In this document: in pieces, positions 26,380-40,025 of the stretch
Numbering within the stretch: position 1 is the stretch's first letter
How the letters are laid out: every line of letters begins with the position of its first letter
NCBI GenBank assembly: GCA_947179485.1
Contig: OX359245.1
Coordinates: 42,891,067-42,955,066, forward strand
Length of the DNA: 64,000 nt
From: Allacma fusca
Lineage: Eukaryota > Arthropoda > Collembola > Symphypleona > Sminthuridae
Direction: 5' to 3'
Position numbers and translations under genes: made by a program
The notes under the pieces: model-generated
The model's database searches: none
What the model was told of the DNA's origin: nothing
The model's input: the letters and a program-made list of their open reading frames with translations, nothing else

Positions 26380-27310
26380 AATTACTTCTTTCTTTACATT
26401 TAAAATCCAGCTAATGTTCAAAAATTCTGACGTAACCTAAACTAATGACAAAACTACAAACACAAAAAATCCAAAAAAATCATTTCATAATAATTCATCT
26501 ATTTCTACACAAACGAGACTACAAAAAATCATAATCTACAAACACATCTGGACTTAGAACATCATTTTAATTTAAAACTCTATAGCTGCCAAAAAATTCA
26601 CATGTGTTCAGCTCAAAAAATCCCACAATACACATCAAAAATCGTTAATTCCATATAATTACGAAACCATTGCAACACAAGTAATTATCAAGCTTTCCAT
26701 TTTGAAGGAAGTTGCTCAATTTAACTACCAATCCTCCTTTGTAAACTTCACAATTCATAGTCACAATTCACAATATTATTATTTTTGCACTAAATATTAA
26801 ATTAAGAATTTGGCACGTTTTTCCTCTCCAGCGTATTCATTGGTGGATGGCAGGAATTATTATTCCAGATGTTCTTGAATTTTGGTTCCCACATATTCCA
26901 CTTATTCTGTATATTTTGATTATTTTGGTGGATCCCTTGAATTATTTTCAACCCGCGAAACTTGGAAATTCGAGAAGATAAAAACCATGTGGTTTAAAGT
27001 TCGTAGTTGTTTCCGGATTTGAAGATTTCAACTCATAACTATTTGCATTAAAGAGGTCAGTTTCAAATTACAAGTAAGTGTTTAACAAATCGGATTAATA
27101 AATGAATTATAAAAATATTATTTAAAATTTTTGATCCGACATTTACTTACTTTGAAAGGAGCGTCTGTCTTTGGTGTGTGTACGTTGCGTACGTAATATG
27201 TAATGAATTACGTGGAGGAAGGATTTTGTAATATGTTGGATTTTAATAATATGTTAATAATGAAGATTTTTTTTGACTTACATGAATATAGTTGAAAAAA
27301 TTTGGGAATA
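26380..27310. promoter_or_regulatory. Shared upstream region of the ZAD zinc-finger gene (-) and CDKAL1 (+)
   Basis: The two start codons are 931 bp apart and divergent. The left part (26450-26900) is G-poor on the plus strand and the right part (26950-27310) is G/T-richer, as expected if each side is transcribed away from the middle. No canonical TATA element was recognised. Bidirectional promoter function is inferred from geometry and skew only. Confidence 0.45.
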
Positions 27311-30169
27311 ATGTCACCAGTGGAAGCGTCAGGCTTAGACGACATCGAAGACCTTGGAAAGAATGCGGAAGGGACGTCGAGATTGCAGAACCGAATTCGG
27401 ATCCGTCCTAATCTGAACCACAAGCGGCTGAGCAATGGCACGAAGGCTGGTAGTAATGCTGAAGGGTCGACGTGTGACAAGGACTGTGAAGGTAGTGTGT
27501 TGAATTTTTGGAGATTCTTTTGTGTGATTGATATTGTATCAATATTGAAGTAATGTGATAATATTATATATTTTTACGCTTAGCAGTAGTAATTGTATGG
27601 GAGTATGAATTTTGAAGTAGTCATTTGGGCATTTAACAACAGGTTCGGAGGTGAATGGAGCAGAGTCTAATGATCTGAGGCCTAATGATTATAAAGTGTA
27701 CCTGAAGACATGGGGCTGCTCGCATAATTCCTCGGACAGTGAGTATATGGCGGGTTTGCTGAATGCTCATGGATTTGAGATTACGGGTAAAATATTAAAA
27801 ATATTGTTCTTATAGCGTTGAGGAACGGACAGCATTTACTATGGATTTTTTATTGCTTTAATTTTTTTAAGTGGTTTATTATTAAAATTGTTGGAGGGAT
27901 GTTTAAATAATTAAAATGTTAAGTGAGGATTAGTACTGCGTGTTGGAAATTTGTTGACGATCATTTATTTGAAGTTGTGTCTTCATTGAGGATATGAGAT
28001 GTATGGAGGGTGGGCTTTACTGGGTGGATGTATTTATTTTGAGATTTTGTTGTGTTGTTATTAGCTGAGAAGAAGGACGCGGATGTTTGGGTACTGAATA
28101 GTTGCACAGTGAAGAACCCGGCGGAGGATCATTTTAAGAATGAGTTGGAGGCAGGGAGGAAGTCTGGGAAGTCTTTAGTGCTGGCGGGATGTGTCCCACA
28201 AGCAGCGCCGAAGGATCCGTTTATAAAAGTAGATATATGGCTAATTTTATGTTTGTTTTGAACATTAGACACTTTGTCAGTATCCTAGTTGTGTTAATTT
28301 GGATAGGTAAATGCTTACTTTGTGCTGCATAAAATTAATGTAAATTCAATTAACGGTAATATAATTTTTATTTACTGTCATTTGTTTTTGAATGTAGTGT
28401 TGTGCTACGATTCTTATGCTTGGTATGCTGGAGACCAGTTAAGCAAGTAATGAGTGATGATTTTCTGTCGTAGGGTTTGAGTATCATCGGGGTCCAGCAA
28501 ATTGACCGAATTGTAGAAGTTGTTGAAGAAACATTGCAAGGGAATACAGTTCGAATTCTGGGTCAGAAAAAGTCTGGGAAGACAAAACTTGGTGGGGCTT
28601 CTTTGACGTTGCCCAAAATTCGACGAAACCCTTTGATTGAGATTATTGCCATCAGTACTGGCTGCCTGAATCAGTGCACTTACTGCAAGACCAAATTTGC
28701 GAGAGGAAACTTGGGTTCATATCCACCAGGTATTTGCATTAGGGATGCAACTACATTTTGATTTGAAGTTACTTTAGCTTGTGTGGAGATGAAGACTAGT
28801 TGATTTTAAATTCCTACTTCTTTATTTATGGATAGTAGTCATTTTGTTACATTGAGTTTTAATTTAAAATTATTGTGATTTCACTCGGTTCTTACAATTG
28901 TATTATGTTCTTTCCAGAGGAAATAGTGGCTCGTGCTCAGCAAGCGTTTGCAGAAGGAGTCAAAGAGATATGGATGACTTCCGAGGACACTGGAGCTTGG
29001 GGAATCGACCTGGGACTGTCGATACCAGTTTTGCTTCGTGAATTAGTCAAAGTCATACCTGAAGATGCGATGTTGAGGATTGGGATGACCAACCCGCCAT
29101 ACATTCTAGAACATTTGGACGTATGCCATTAAATTTGATTCTGACGGCCAAGCTTTTTCACAACAGAACTAGTTTTAGTAGATTTCGTATAATTATATAT
29201 ATATATATATGTAATTAATTATATATATATATGTTAAAGTTAACAAATAAATGTCAATCCATTTCATATCATATTATTTTTTAAATTTCCAGGCTATTGC
29301 AGAAATTCTTAACCACCCTCAAGTATTTGCGTTCCTACACATCCCCGTCCAAGCTGGAAGTGACCAAGTATTGGTTGACATGAAAAGAGAATATTCCTCA
29401 GCAGAGTTCCAGCGAGTTGTGGATGTAATTTCTGAAAAGTAATGCTTTGTACATATAATATATTTACCGCGTATTTTTATATTTATTGGTCTTGTAGGTT
29501 TTCCCTGTATTTTCTGTGTGAGTTATGAATGTAATTTTTCATTAACAAAGTTTTAATTATTATTCGAAACATTATTAAGAAAATTTTAAATTGTGATAAC
29601 ATTTCAGGGTCCCAGGGGTTACAATAGCAACCGACATTATTTGTGGCTTTCCCACAGAATCTGCTAAAGATTTTGAAGATACGATGGAACTCTGTAGAAA
29701 AAATAAGTTTAAAGCCCTATACATTAATCAATTTTATGCTCGGAAAGGAACGCCTGCAGCAAATATGCCTCGAATTGACACCCGCGACGTAAAAAAGCGA
29801 ACCAAAGCCTTAACCGACCTTTTTAACTCATATCTGCCGTATGAAAAGAGAATCGGCCAGTTCTATGATGTGCTAGTGACGGAAATCTCCCATGACAAAT
29901 TGCACTATGTTTCTCACAACAAATACTACGAGCAGATCCTTGTACCACAAATAGAAGGAATTATGGGACAGTGGGCCAGAGTAAAAATAATATCCTTTTG
30001 TAAACATAGTATGACAGGAGAAGTGTTGTCATTCGGTCCAACTAAAAAGTCCCTTGTTCCGACTCCTTGGTATCAAAAGCAATTTATCTCGAAGGATACT
30101 TCAAAGTTTCTGATCATTTTCTTTGTAGCGACGTTGGTATTTTTGAAACTGCTAACTATTTTTACATGA
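27311..30169 (+). CDS. Cdkal1: CDKAL1, threonylcarbamoyladenosine tRNA methylthiotransferase
   Basis: Exons 27311..27491, 27643..27786, 28065..28228, 28474..28729, 28918..29120, 29293..29438 and 29608..30169 give 551 residues. The order is a variable N-terminus, the MTTase domain ([38 protein letters not shown]), the radical-SAM domain (CLNQCTYC, the three-Cys cluster), a TRAM domain, and a C-terminal membrane anchor ([16 protein letters not shown]). The enzyme converts t6A37 to ms2t6A37 in lysine tRNA(UUU) using two iron-sulphur clusters, and the tail places it in the ER membrane. All six cluster Cys are visible. AATAAA at 30190 lies 21 bp past the stop. Length is close to human (579). No disruption seen. 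Confidence 0.97.
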
Positions 30170-30629
30170 TATCCTGTGTTTAATATGTAAATAAATAATT
30201 TAAGGACATCGTTTTAACAATTTTATTAGCACGCATTGATATATACAACTACATTTATAAACAATTATATAGATAGTTCCACTGAAGCAGACACTACAAC
30301 AGAAGTTGTATTGTTGTATATTCAGGTTTCCATTTTAATTTAGAATTTACTTTTGTACACAAATAATTAAGTACGTAAACAGTAGAAGTTTTAAACAAAG
30401 TAGAGAAATATAAGACAGATGCAGATAAATGAGAGAGACTCACAGTCATACAGTATAGAAAAAAGAAAAAAGCAATAAGGAACATTTCGTTTTGTGTGAC
30501 TGGAAAAGTTTCGTAGGTACATTACTAATGTATTTCAAGTAAGTACAAACTTTGAGGGTAGTTTCACCATTTCACATAATATTGGTCATTGAGCTTACTA
30601 TACTCAGTTTTATTTTTACGACAAATCCA

Positions 30630-33600
30630 TCAGTAATAGTCACATGGCTCAGTTCCAAAGTAGCGGTCACCAAAGTTTCCGATGCCAGGCATGACGTGGA
30701 ATTTATCATTGATTTCTGGATCCACTGCAGTTGTCACTAGTTTCACTTTCGGGAAGGCATACGCTATTGAGTGGACTCCTGGATAAACACAAAATTAAAC
30801 GTGAATCAATTTTATGAAACTAGCATAGAGAAGATACTCATCAATTCAATATATATTAATTCGGTGTACAAGACTAACAACTCTTAAATATTGCGCAAAT
30901 GTAATTTTATAAATGTAATGCAAGCCGTAATATAATTTCAAAGGGGAAAAAATTACCAGACTGAGCCATGAGAAGGCTCAAAAGCATAATATTTTCTTCA
31001 GGCACATCATGATCCAGTAAAATCCGAATGGCCATCATTGCTGCAGCTCCAGTGGCAACGGTTGCATCCATCAGAATTATACGGTAGTCTGCTATGTCTC
31101 TTGGGAGGCGTAAGTAGTAAAGCTGTAATTAATACAAATACAATAAAAATTATAATAAGGAACTACATTTTTGCATAACATTAACAACCCAACTAAAAAT
31201 ATTGCTCAAACAACGAAGTATGTACCTCCGGCTCTCCCGTATCCGTATTAGTCTGAATAAGTATCTTGCCAATGCGAATGTCTTTTAAAACTTCGTTAAG
31301 TGCTTGCTCCATGGTTTCGCCTGCCCGAAGAATCGATACACCACAGATTTTGCTCACTGCACCTCTCTTTCCTTTGTACAGCATTCCTTGAGGCGTTTCC
31401 ACGGTTGCTTCCTACAAAATTTAAAGAATTGTAATGAGGAATATACATATTTAATGGAAGTCAAACTTTAGTTTTAAGGTTTATACCATACAACGTACTT
31501 TGAAAGGCATTAAACTTAGTGCATACTCTATGACCAGCCGAATGAGCCGCTTTGAATAAAAAATGAACTCATCACGGGGCGTGTCAACGGATCGGATAAA
31601 TGTGTGCAGCCCTTTGATCTAAAACGAGAAAAGTAATTTGTTAATCAAAAATCCTCGCTGCCTGTTGATACACACTGCACCAGGCATCGGATTATCAAGG
31701 TCAGGGCAGCGCAGCTTGTCTGAATCTCTGTCCATTTCATCAGAACAGTCATACGAATGATTGGTAATGATGTAACATTCAAAAATGTCTTAAAGTCAAA
31801 TTAATGAACGAATTTCTTCCACCAAAGTTAATACCAGAATAACCCATGACATTTTACACCGATGGGTAAAGTTTGGTTGACATTTTCCATTGCGTTTTTG
31901 AATTACCATTACTCATTAGGGTTCATTCTTTAATTACGTCATCAAATTTCCCCAATTTTCCGAATCCCCCCCGCCCCCTATGGTAAAAATCATCATTGAA
32001 CGTCATTTAGCCCGTATGCCCCGGTCCCCCCCCCCATTGTATGACGTAAGCATTTTACATACGTACATATAGTAATTATGTATGACTATACGTGCGCCCT
32101 CACTGACACAATAGTACATACATACCACGCATTTTCAGGGCTCCTAAAGTAATCCTTGGAGGTTGCTTGAGCAGCGAGAATTAAAACCTACAATTTGAGT
32201 CGGATTTCAGTAGGAAGAAGTCTGCTGCGCTGTGAGGACCAGGGCTGAGAGCGCATGATTTAGTTTCATCATATTTCATGAAAACCGGCACCCCCCCTAT
32301 TTATATCATCATCATTTCTACGACAAACCCACCCCCCCAGTTTTTGATGACGTAATTAAAGAATGAACCCTTACTCCAGACATTCGCAGTTTATTATAAT
32401 GTCACTGCCCTTTTAACAAACGAATACGATTATTTAGGAATTATTAATAAACTTTTTCTCGCATTCACAATTACTAACCTGACTAGTGCTAGGAAGCACA
32501 AATAAGCTAGATGGAGCCGGAAGAGACTCTTGATTGTGCCATCCTTCTAATAACTTCTCCCGGACTTTTAATCCCCTCTAAATTTAGAATATGAGTAACA
32601 TTCGTTAATAAAATTATATTGTCTTTAATTTCGTTGTGAGAGATTATTTAAATTACATTGTAAATTACTTACTAGGATACACAGAAAAACATACCGACTG
32701 TAGCTGACTGATAACATGTTGAACGATTAAGTTGATGGCCACGTTGTTGTCCCCGCCTCTAGGAACGATGATATCAGCATGGGCCATCTATGAAATACAA
32801 TTATTAAGATCAATTTGATTTTTATTCTAGACTACACAACGTTTTTATTTCAAAGGGTTACCTGCGGAGCAATGTACAAATCAAATGACGGTTTGACGAA
32901 GCGGTTGTACTGAGTTAGTACACCTTTCAGATCCCTTCCTCTCTCGGTAATATCCCGTTTCAACCGGCGAGCCAATCTTGTATCAGCATCTGTGTCTACA
33001 AATACTTTCACGTCCAGGAGCTACAAACAAATTCGACACAATTGCATTAGCCAGTAAAATTCGGATTCAAAATTTTCATGCGGTACTGGGAAAAGAAACT
33101 CACATCCAAAACTGCCTGATTGTGGAACGTTAGTATACCCTCAAAAATGATTACATTGGCACCGTACATAGTCTTCTGAAAATTTGAAGGAATCAAACGA
33201 AAGAGTATTCATTTAGAACGTCAGTAACAAAACTGCATATATGACAATCAGCGATGACAAATATTGAATGCCTAAATCATTAATCATAATACTTACAAAT
33301 TGAAATAACAGAAATATAATCAATCAAATTACGGAATTAGTCTCCCGACTGTGCGTCACAAAGTTGTATACAGGTACTTCCACCATCTTCCCGTCTCTTA
33401 GACGTCGCAAAGTCTCTGCTAGGAGTTCGAAATCAAAAGCGTCAGGATGATCGAAGTTGTAGTTGTTTTTGGCAGCTTGTTCATGCTGCTGATGACTCAA
33501 AACTTTATAAAAACAGTCCATGGACAACCGAGTCACCCATGGAACATTCAGATCTTTGATAATTCGATCTGCGACTGTTGTCTTGCCGGATGCACTTCCT

Positions 33601-36205
33601 CCGGAGATTCCTTAAAAATGATAAAACTTATTAAAATAACCTTCACAATTATTGCTGCATTCCCAAATCCACTGCCACTATGTACTTATCACATTCTAAT
33701 TCCACCCGTGTATTAAGGCTAGAACCTAAGAATCTAGAATACAATTAATTGAACTAATCTACTTGAAAGCAAATATTAACTCCACTTTTTTTATCAACAA
33801 GGGAGAGAATAAAAGATAAAAACAAAAGTTATCAGATCCAAATGCAAAAAAAATTCGGAACAGAAAATTGGAAAAGATACAAGATTAGATACAAGCGAAA
33901 GCCCATTACCAATAACGCATGGTTCAATGTGCTGACCCGCAGGGTCATACCAAGGAGGTCGCCCAGCAGTATAAATGGTCCGGGTTAAGGACCTCAGTAT
34001 AGGGTACCTCTTCCGACTACTCTGAGAAATGGTCCGAGTCCTTGGTCGGGGCAGAGGAGACTTGCCTACATTTAACTGTCAGTCAATAAATTGGCCCATG
34101 ATACCATCAAAATAAAGTCTCACGTCTAAGATAATTACAATTATACTTACATCTAAAAAGCATAAATATACAGCGTGGGTAATAATTATTACAGCTATTA
34201 CCGTGCAACTAAAATATAGTTCAGTCAACTTACATTTTTAGATACTCTCAATATTGAATATGTACAAATGAATTTCTTGTTAATTGAATAATAGCAGACA
34301 CTTACACTCTCCCTCAATAGCAGTGGCATCATCCGCATCATCTGCAGAGACCAACCCTGTCTCGAAACTGTCATAGCCTGGCTCATAGCCGCCACTGCAA
34401 AAATGTTACCAATAAAAGTATCTCAATATCTGCAACATACAAAAATGTTCCCCATAAAAAGTATTTAGCATACACAAAACCTTCAACATAATAAAGTAAA
34501 CACTTTTTAATCTCCATCAAACCAAGCCACACTGAGGTCAGGTCGGGTCAACTAACCCAAAACTTACACTTGACTCCAATTCGAATCATCGCCTAAATTA
34601 AAATCTATATCTAAAATTGAAACACAACCCCCATATTCTGATCTACAGTGAAATTAGCCAAACATTCCTGATTCCCAACCTACTTTCGCACTCGACTCCT
34701 TGTACTCACAGCTGAACTCACCCCAACCTGACCCAAACTGGAACTGTCACTCAGCACCTGATTCCAAAGAACGAGCTACTATTTAAAAGACTTAACTTGA
34801 ATTGAAAAATCCCAAACATAGCCATTTCAGCCCAAACTTTTCCTCAGCAATCAACTTGGCACTTGCAACCATTCAGAATTATCACTACTACGAACTAAAC
34901 CTGTCACATGTCAACATGATATAATTATCCACGTTCAACATTGACTGATTTATAGCCAACTTCCATAACCTTCTGTGACCATTGACCTCAACTCAAAAGA
35001 ATGCCAAAGATCCTACACGAACACAAATATCATCCATGACTACAACTACGCATCTCCACCAACAATTATGCACAAATATTAGCACGAACTATTCCAATTC
35101 AACTCCCTGGCACCCTCAACTCAAATCAAATCTTTTTCAAAATACATCAACAATTAAATCATTTAACATCCCACAACTCAAATATTACCCTCCTAAGATT
35201 ACCATTAAATTCCAACAAACTCTCATTCATTTCCACACAATCAATATTCCCCCTTCTCACACATCACCTAACCTCACCAAACCTGACAATAACATATATC
35301 CACACATCCAATCAAAATACAAACAAAACTGCCAAGACTCGAAATCCCACAGAAAATACTCGCCGGATAAACCCTAAAAAACACCGTCATCTCAAATCCC
35401 TTTCAATGCAAAATTCAAAACAATTTAATTACATACTAACATTTTACTTTAATACTTACTACATTCTTCTCACCACCCCTAATTAATTCATACTAAAAAT
35501 ACACACTCAAACAACCACCGGTCCAAAACTAATAAATGATTCCACGAATGAGACTCGAGACGCAAATCCTGTGCGAATTGGGAATGTGCGTCAGCACTTC
35601 TGCAGAAACTCCGTCTCTGTAAAAATATTCCGTGTGCAAAAAAAAAATTCGCGAGGCAAGGACCGGCCTTATAACATGCATATCATATACATACCTATAT
35701 TTATGTATGAACGTAAAGTTAAATAACCTCCACATGGCTTTGATGAAATATACCAAAAATCTATACAGTTAAGTATACAGACTCCTCACTATATAGCGGC
35801 TGGCTATAATTAAATATTTTGCAACCTGCAATAATTCCACAGAGAATTTTTCCATTCCTAGCCCATTCCATTAATAATCCTTAATACGAGCCTGTAATTT
35901 AAAAAAGAATGGAATTTTGATTTAAAATATCAGAACACACTCCAGAGATCCCGTTATAGTGATAATGACCTGTGGCAACAGCTTTTGCGAATTTAACCAC
36001 AACTCCAAGGAAGTAAAAAGAGCAGCCTGTCTGTAGACACTTATGTAAATAAACACTAAAATGCTTGACTTTCACTCAAAATACAAATTAGGTTCAACTC
36101 ATGGGATGCTCAAGGATTTAAATTAATGTAAAAATAATTTTTAATTTACCTTTCGGAACTTGCGGAACTTGGAGGGTCTGGGACGAACTGGAGCTGAGTA
36201 GCCAT
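30630..36205 (-). CDS. Uckl1: Uridine-cytidine kinase-like 1 with fused UPRT-type domain
   Basis: Twelve exons: 36205..36150, 34394..34306, 34065..33910, 33610..33333, 33175..33104, 33020..32862, 32787..32695, 32577..32479, 31618..31499, 31411..31226, 31122..30957 and 30778..30630, all in phase, 540 residues (human UCKL1 548). The kinase half has the P-loop GGSASGKTT, the following DCFYK and NFDHPDAFD; the C-terminal half is the uracil-phosphoribosyltransferase-like domain ([40 protein letters not shown]). The family phosphorylates uridine and cytidine in pyrimidine salvage; the UPRT half is thought to be inactive or regulatory in animals. The 1.75-kb first intron and a MITE-bearing 860-bp intron (31619-32478) are the only large ones. 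Confidence 0.96.
31919..32370. mobile_element. PIF/Harbinger-like MITE in a UCKL1 intron
   Basis: A 452-bp element has perfect 28-bp terminal inverted repeats beginning GGGTTCATTC and is flanked on both sides by TTA (31916-31918 and 32371-32373), the usual target duplication of PIF/Harbinger. The interior is noncoding, with long C-runs near both ends (about 31966-32034 and 32290-32337). It lies between the exons at 31499-31618 and 32479-32577 and does not touch their splice sites. Confidence 0.85.
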
Positions 36206-37314
36206 GTTATGGAGTTCCTACTAAAAAAAATTAAACTGCTTCCTCCGAACGTTTCTATTTCAAAGCAAGTGCTTCACTCAAGTTCTGGTGCTTGCCTGAG
36301 GCTTTCGCTGCTCCGACTCCTCCACTTATAACTAATGGAAGGAGATCTCTCTATACAGTGAGGAAGGGAAGAATAAAGAGTTGATGCACAGGAACTAAAT
36401 CCTGGACGGAAATCAGTCGGCCGTGTGTGTGGTGACGACGAGGATGTGAGCATAAGACGGAATATAATTACAAAGGAAATGTAGAGTATGTGCGTACATG
36501 TACTAAAGTACTAAAAGAAATTCAAAAATAAATAAATACACATGAATGGCTTATTTAAATTTCCCCGAGTCCAAGGATAAGGGTTAGGACAAAAATATTA
36601 CAAGAAAGTTATAACTGTTGTTGTATAGTTTTGCTAAGATAATTATTTGTAAATACGTATTTTAATAATGGATAATTCTTTGGACTACCAGTAATTGTAA
36701 TAATTATTTTTTATAGTTGTTACTGGAGGAGCAAGTTGAGGGAGAATGTACCTTTTCATACAATTGAATTAGGGTAGAGTTTAATTTTTTTAGAATAGAA
36801 TGAATTTTAATGATAAAAAAGCTGAAGGGAACATGTTTCCAAACCCAGGGTCCTTTGGCTAGATACTTTGGGATACGGACGAGAGCAGTTACATGTAGGA
36901 TATATATAGGAGTCTTGATATTGTTGAAAGTGTTCCTAAAGTTTCAGGCTAAAAGTCCTTAAAGATCTGCTTATTTAAGGTAAAGCCAAGATGGGGAGGG
37001 AAGAACCGTAGGTAGCTCAGGTAAGTCCTGTTGAGGTACAACATGTTTGTAGTATAAGACTTCATTAGAGAATTAAGTGAGAAAAAGTTAAGAATCAAAA
37101 TATATAGAAGAATGAGGAGGATTAAAGTTCCAAAATGCAAAATATTTTATTTTTGGGTGGATCAGTACACAATTATAATACCAAAGGAATAAAATTAGGT
37201 CAATTTCACACCCGTCCCAGGTTAAGCTGAAAACTTGATAGACGGGTATTATGGTTCGGTTTACTTTTACTTATTCAACGGTAGATCGATGTCTCTAGTC
37301 TGAAGATAGTGCTT
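36206..37314. other. Intergenic between UCKL1 5' end and OGFOD1 3' end
   Basis: It holds the UCKL1 upstream region (no TATA box recognised) and the OGFOD1 3' UTR. The reverse-strand AATAAA signal is at 37146-37151, about 165 bp past the OGFOD1 stop. No additional gene is supported. Confidence 0.6.
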
Positions 37315-40025
37315 TTAGCAGCCTCCGATGGGGAAATCAAATTCGAAGTCGTAGCAGTAGAAAATGTTCTTGGAGGCGAGGCAGTTAGTGTAACTGTAGT
37401 GGGAGCTGATAGAGCCATCCCGGACTACCACTGCTAGGGAGTTTGATGCGGGGGCTACGTTAATAAGCTGGTTGCCTGTGAGGTCGTCCGTGTAGATGCG
37501 ATTACCTCCCCAGGTTTCCTCCCAGCCAGTTGAAGTTTCCGAGTCTTTGGAGGGGATGATGAAAAACATGATGTCAACTCTATTGGGTTCCCCGGATTCC
37601 TCTCCCTCCATGTCTAGTATCTCAGGTCCTTCATCTTCTTCCTCCTCGTCCTCTTCGTATTCTAGCTCAATGGCTTCGTCCTTGTCGGGGTCTTCTTCTT
37701 CTTCGGAATTTTCTGGTTCTTCTTCAGAGTTTTCGGGCTCTTCTTCAGAATTTTCTTGTTCATTTCCGGAATTTTGGTCGGTGTTTGCGTTTTCGGGGAC
37801 TGCTCCAAAGCCATTTTCGGTGCTTTTGGTTTCTTCTGGTTCTTCGATACCATTTTCGTCCGGGTGACCATTCACTTTCGCTACGGCGTGGTTAGAATTT
37901 GGATTCAGGGCTACATTTTTGAGTTGTTCATCCGCATCTGAATCACTTTCATGACCCTCGCCTTCAGTGTCGTTTGAGTCTTCGAACTTGCTAACACTGC
38001 CAACAGTACTGAGTTTGTAACTCCGATCCTTCCCTCGGACTAAAGTGTATGAGCCGTTTTGGAATTTTTTCAACGAGCAGTAAAACCTGAGTTCTGGCTC
38101 TGCAACAAAATAATTTTAAAATTGTTTATGTTTAGTAGTAACTTTTTTTTAGATTTTTACATAAAAGTATGTACACGATCTATTATTTACAGTCAACAAA
38201 TAAAAATACCTGATGCAAATGGAAATTCTGTCAATTCTTGTAAAAACTCAAGAAAACTTTTACTCCCAAAGAATTCCAGTAGTTCAGGAGGGAATGCCGG
38301 ATCAGATGATGGTAGCTGTTTGTATTGGCGTAAGTTTGCTGGCCCCATTGATTCCCATTGTGAAGACTCAATTGCTTCCAATTTCTTAGCCAAAACTTTG
38401 TACAAGTCAGGTTTGAAGAATGAAGAGAGGAGAATTTCAGAGTTTTCCGATAACTGATCATTCGCACTTCTTAGTGTATCTGGGTTGAGATACAAAGGGT
38501 CAACAAATTCATCCAAAGCAATTTCCTTCAACAAAATCAATTTTTAAATCATGAAATTGTTATAAATACTTTATCAAAACTCTAAAATTATGCCTGTAAG
38601 TAAGCGGACATTGCTCAACTAGAAATATTTAAATGCATTATTCCAATGTGTGTACCTTTCGATCCAAATAGTTAACATTCTTGAAAGCATCTTCCGGTAA
38701 GGTGACCGATGGTCTGGGTAACGGTTCGCCATAATACCACCCACTGATTGCTCGACGACAAGCACTCTCTTGCACCACTTCGCTAACTTGGTGGAAAGAC
38801 TTGGCAGTAACTTCAAAGAATGCTATTTTGTTGAATTCAGGTACTATGCTCTTGATTATTCGGCCGGGATATGGCCCACTTTCATTTTCTAATCAGATAT
38901 AGATAAAAACAATAACACCAATTTATTACCACACAACGCAAAATCACATACAAAGTACAATACAATTGTTTACATTAATTACCGGTAGAATCGAAAAGAT
39001 CCAAAGTTCCTCCATACTCTTGTTTCCAGACCTCACTCATGTAAATAATGAAAGCCACCCTCCTGGAATCCAACTCGTCATCATGACACAGCAGGTGGTC
39101 TGAAATGTCCCAAAATAAAAATACTACTATAGCCACAATGCACACTACTCCAAAACATTAAATCCTCAATACAATTTTTTAAATCTTAATAATAAGTTCA
39201 ATACGAGTAACTCCAAATATATATACAATCCTTACCTGTAATTTCATATTGCGAAGCAAAAATGTCAAACTTTCCAGAAAGCGGAAGCCCTGTGATGTGT
39301 TTGATTGCATTAAATAACGTCGTTTGAAAGAATTCACTGAAATGTCAGAACAAGTAAGTACATTCCATTAATTACTACAAACACATTCCTCTCAAAATAA
39401 TCAAGACCATCCGAATCGGTCACAAAACCAAATCCCCTGACAAGTAGATATCCCCAAACCATCAAAACACTTTTTTTGTGAATTTACCTCAAAGCCTGAA
39501 TCTCCTGAAATCCTTCACAGTCTTTAGGTACCGAGCTGAGGTCACAAGACTGGTGGAAATGAAACAAATCCGATGATTTTTCTTCATAAATTAAAACCTC
39601 ATTTAATTCCTTCAATATTCCTGGCTCTTCCAAAATCCCCGCAATTTCAGCATGAAGGAAAGGCTTATTTCCCAATTTCACATTGTTTTTGTCTGAAACA
39701 AAAAAAAATTAATTAGTCCCAATCAAATAATTGAAGCATTCGTAGTCAATCAAATCTCTTAATACAAGAAATTCAAATTCAAATCCCCATTTATACAATA
39801 AATCTTAAAATCGAAAAAAAACGTATATGTACATTAATTCAAATAAATATTTTTTATACCAAAATCATCAGACCCCCAAGCAGAACGAACTTCATCCAGA
39901 AACGGTGTGCTTTCCAAGTCCGACTTGATTTTTAATGACGGTAGATTCTGACGGGGAAGTTTCGTCACTTTCGTGTCTTCTCCGTTAATCTCGTCTTCCT
40001 TTCGTTTCTTGATCTCACTGCTCAT
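37315..40025 (-). CDS. Ogfod1: OGFOD1, ribosomal protein uS12 prolyl 3-hydroxylase
   Basis: Seven exons (40025..39860, 39692..39488, 39336..39236, 39099..38983, 38888..38656, 38525..38210, 38099..37315) join in phase to 640 residues. The N-terminal double-stranded beta-helix dioxygenase domain shows the HxD iron ligands in LLCHDDELDSRR, the distal His in SFHQVSE and the 2-oxoglutarate-binding Arg in the following CRRAISGW. The second, non-catalytic domain follows and ends at the stop. The enzyme hydroxylates a proline of small-subunit protein uS12 (Tpa1/Sudestada1 family) and affects translation and stress granules. Unusual here is an acidic linker in the last exon of about 130 residues, including three ENSEEEP-type units, which explains the length above human OGFOD1 (542). 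Confidence 0.95.

Noticed and set aside
34982-35377. 131-codon plus-strand frame
   Set aside because: Lies in the G-poor intron of UCKL1; low-G sequence has few stops in some frames and the Thr/Asn/His/Pro composition just reflects the base skew.
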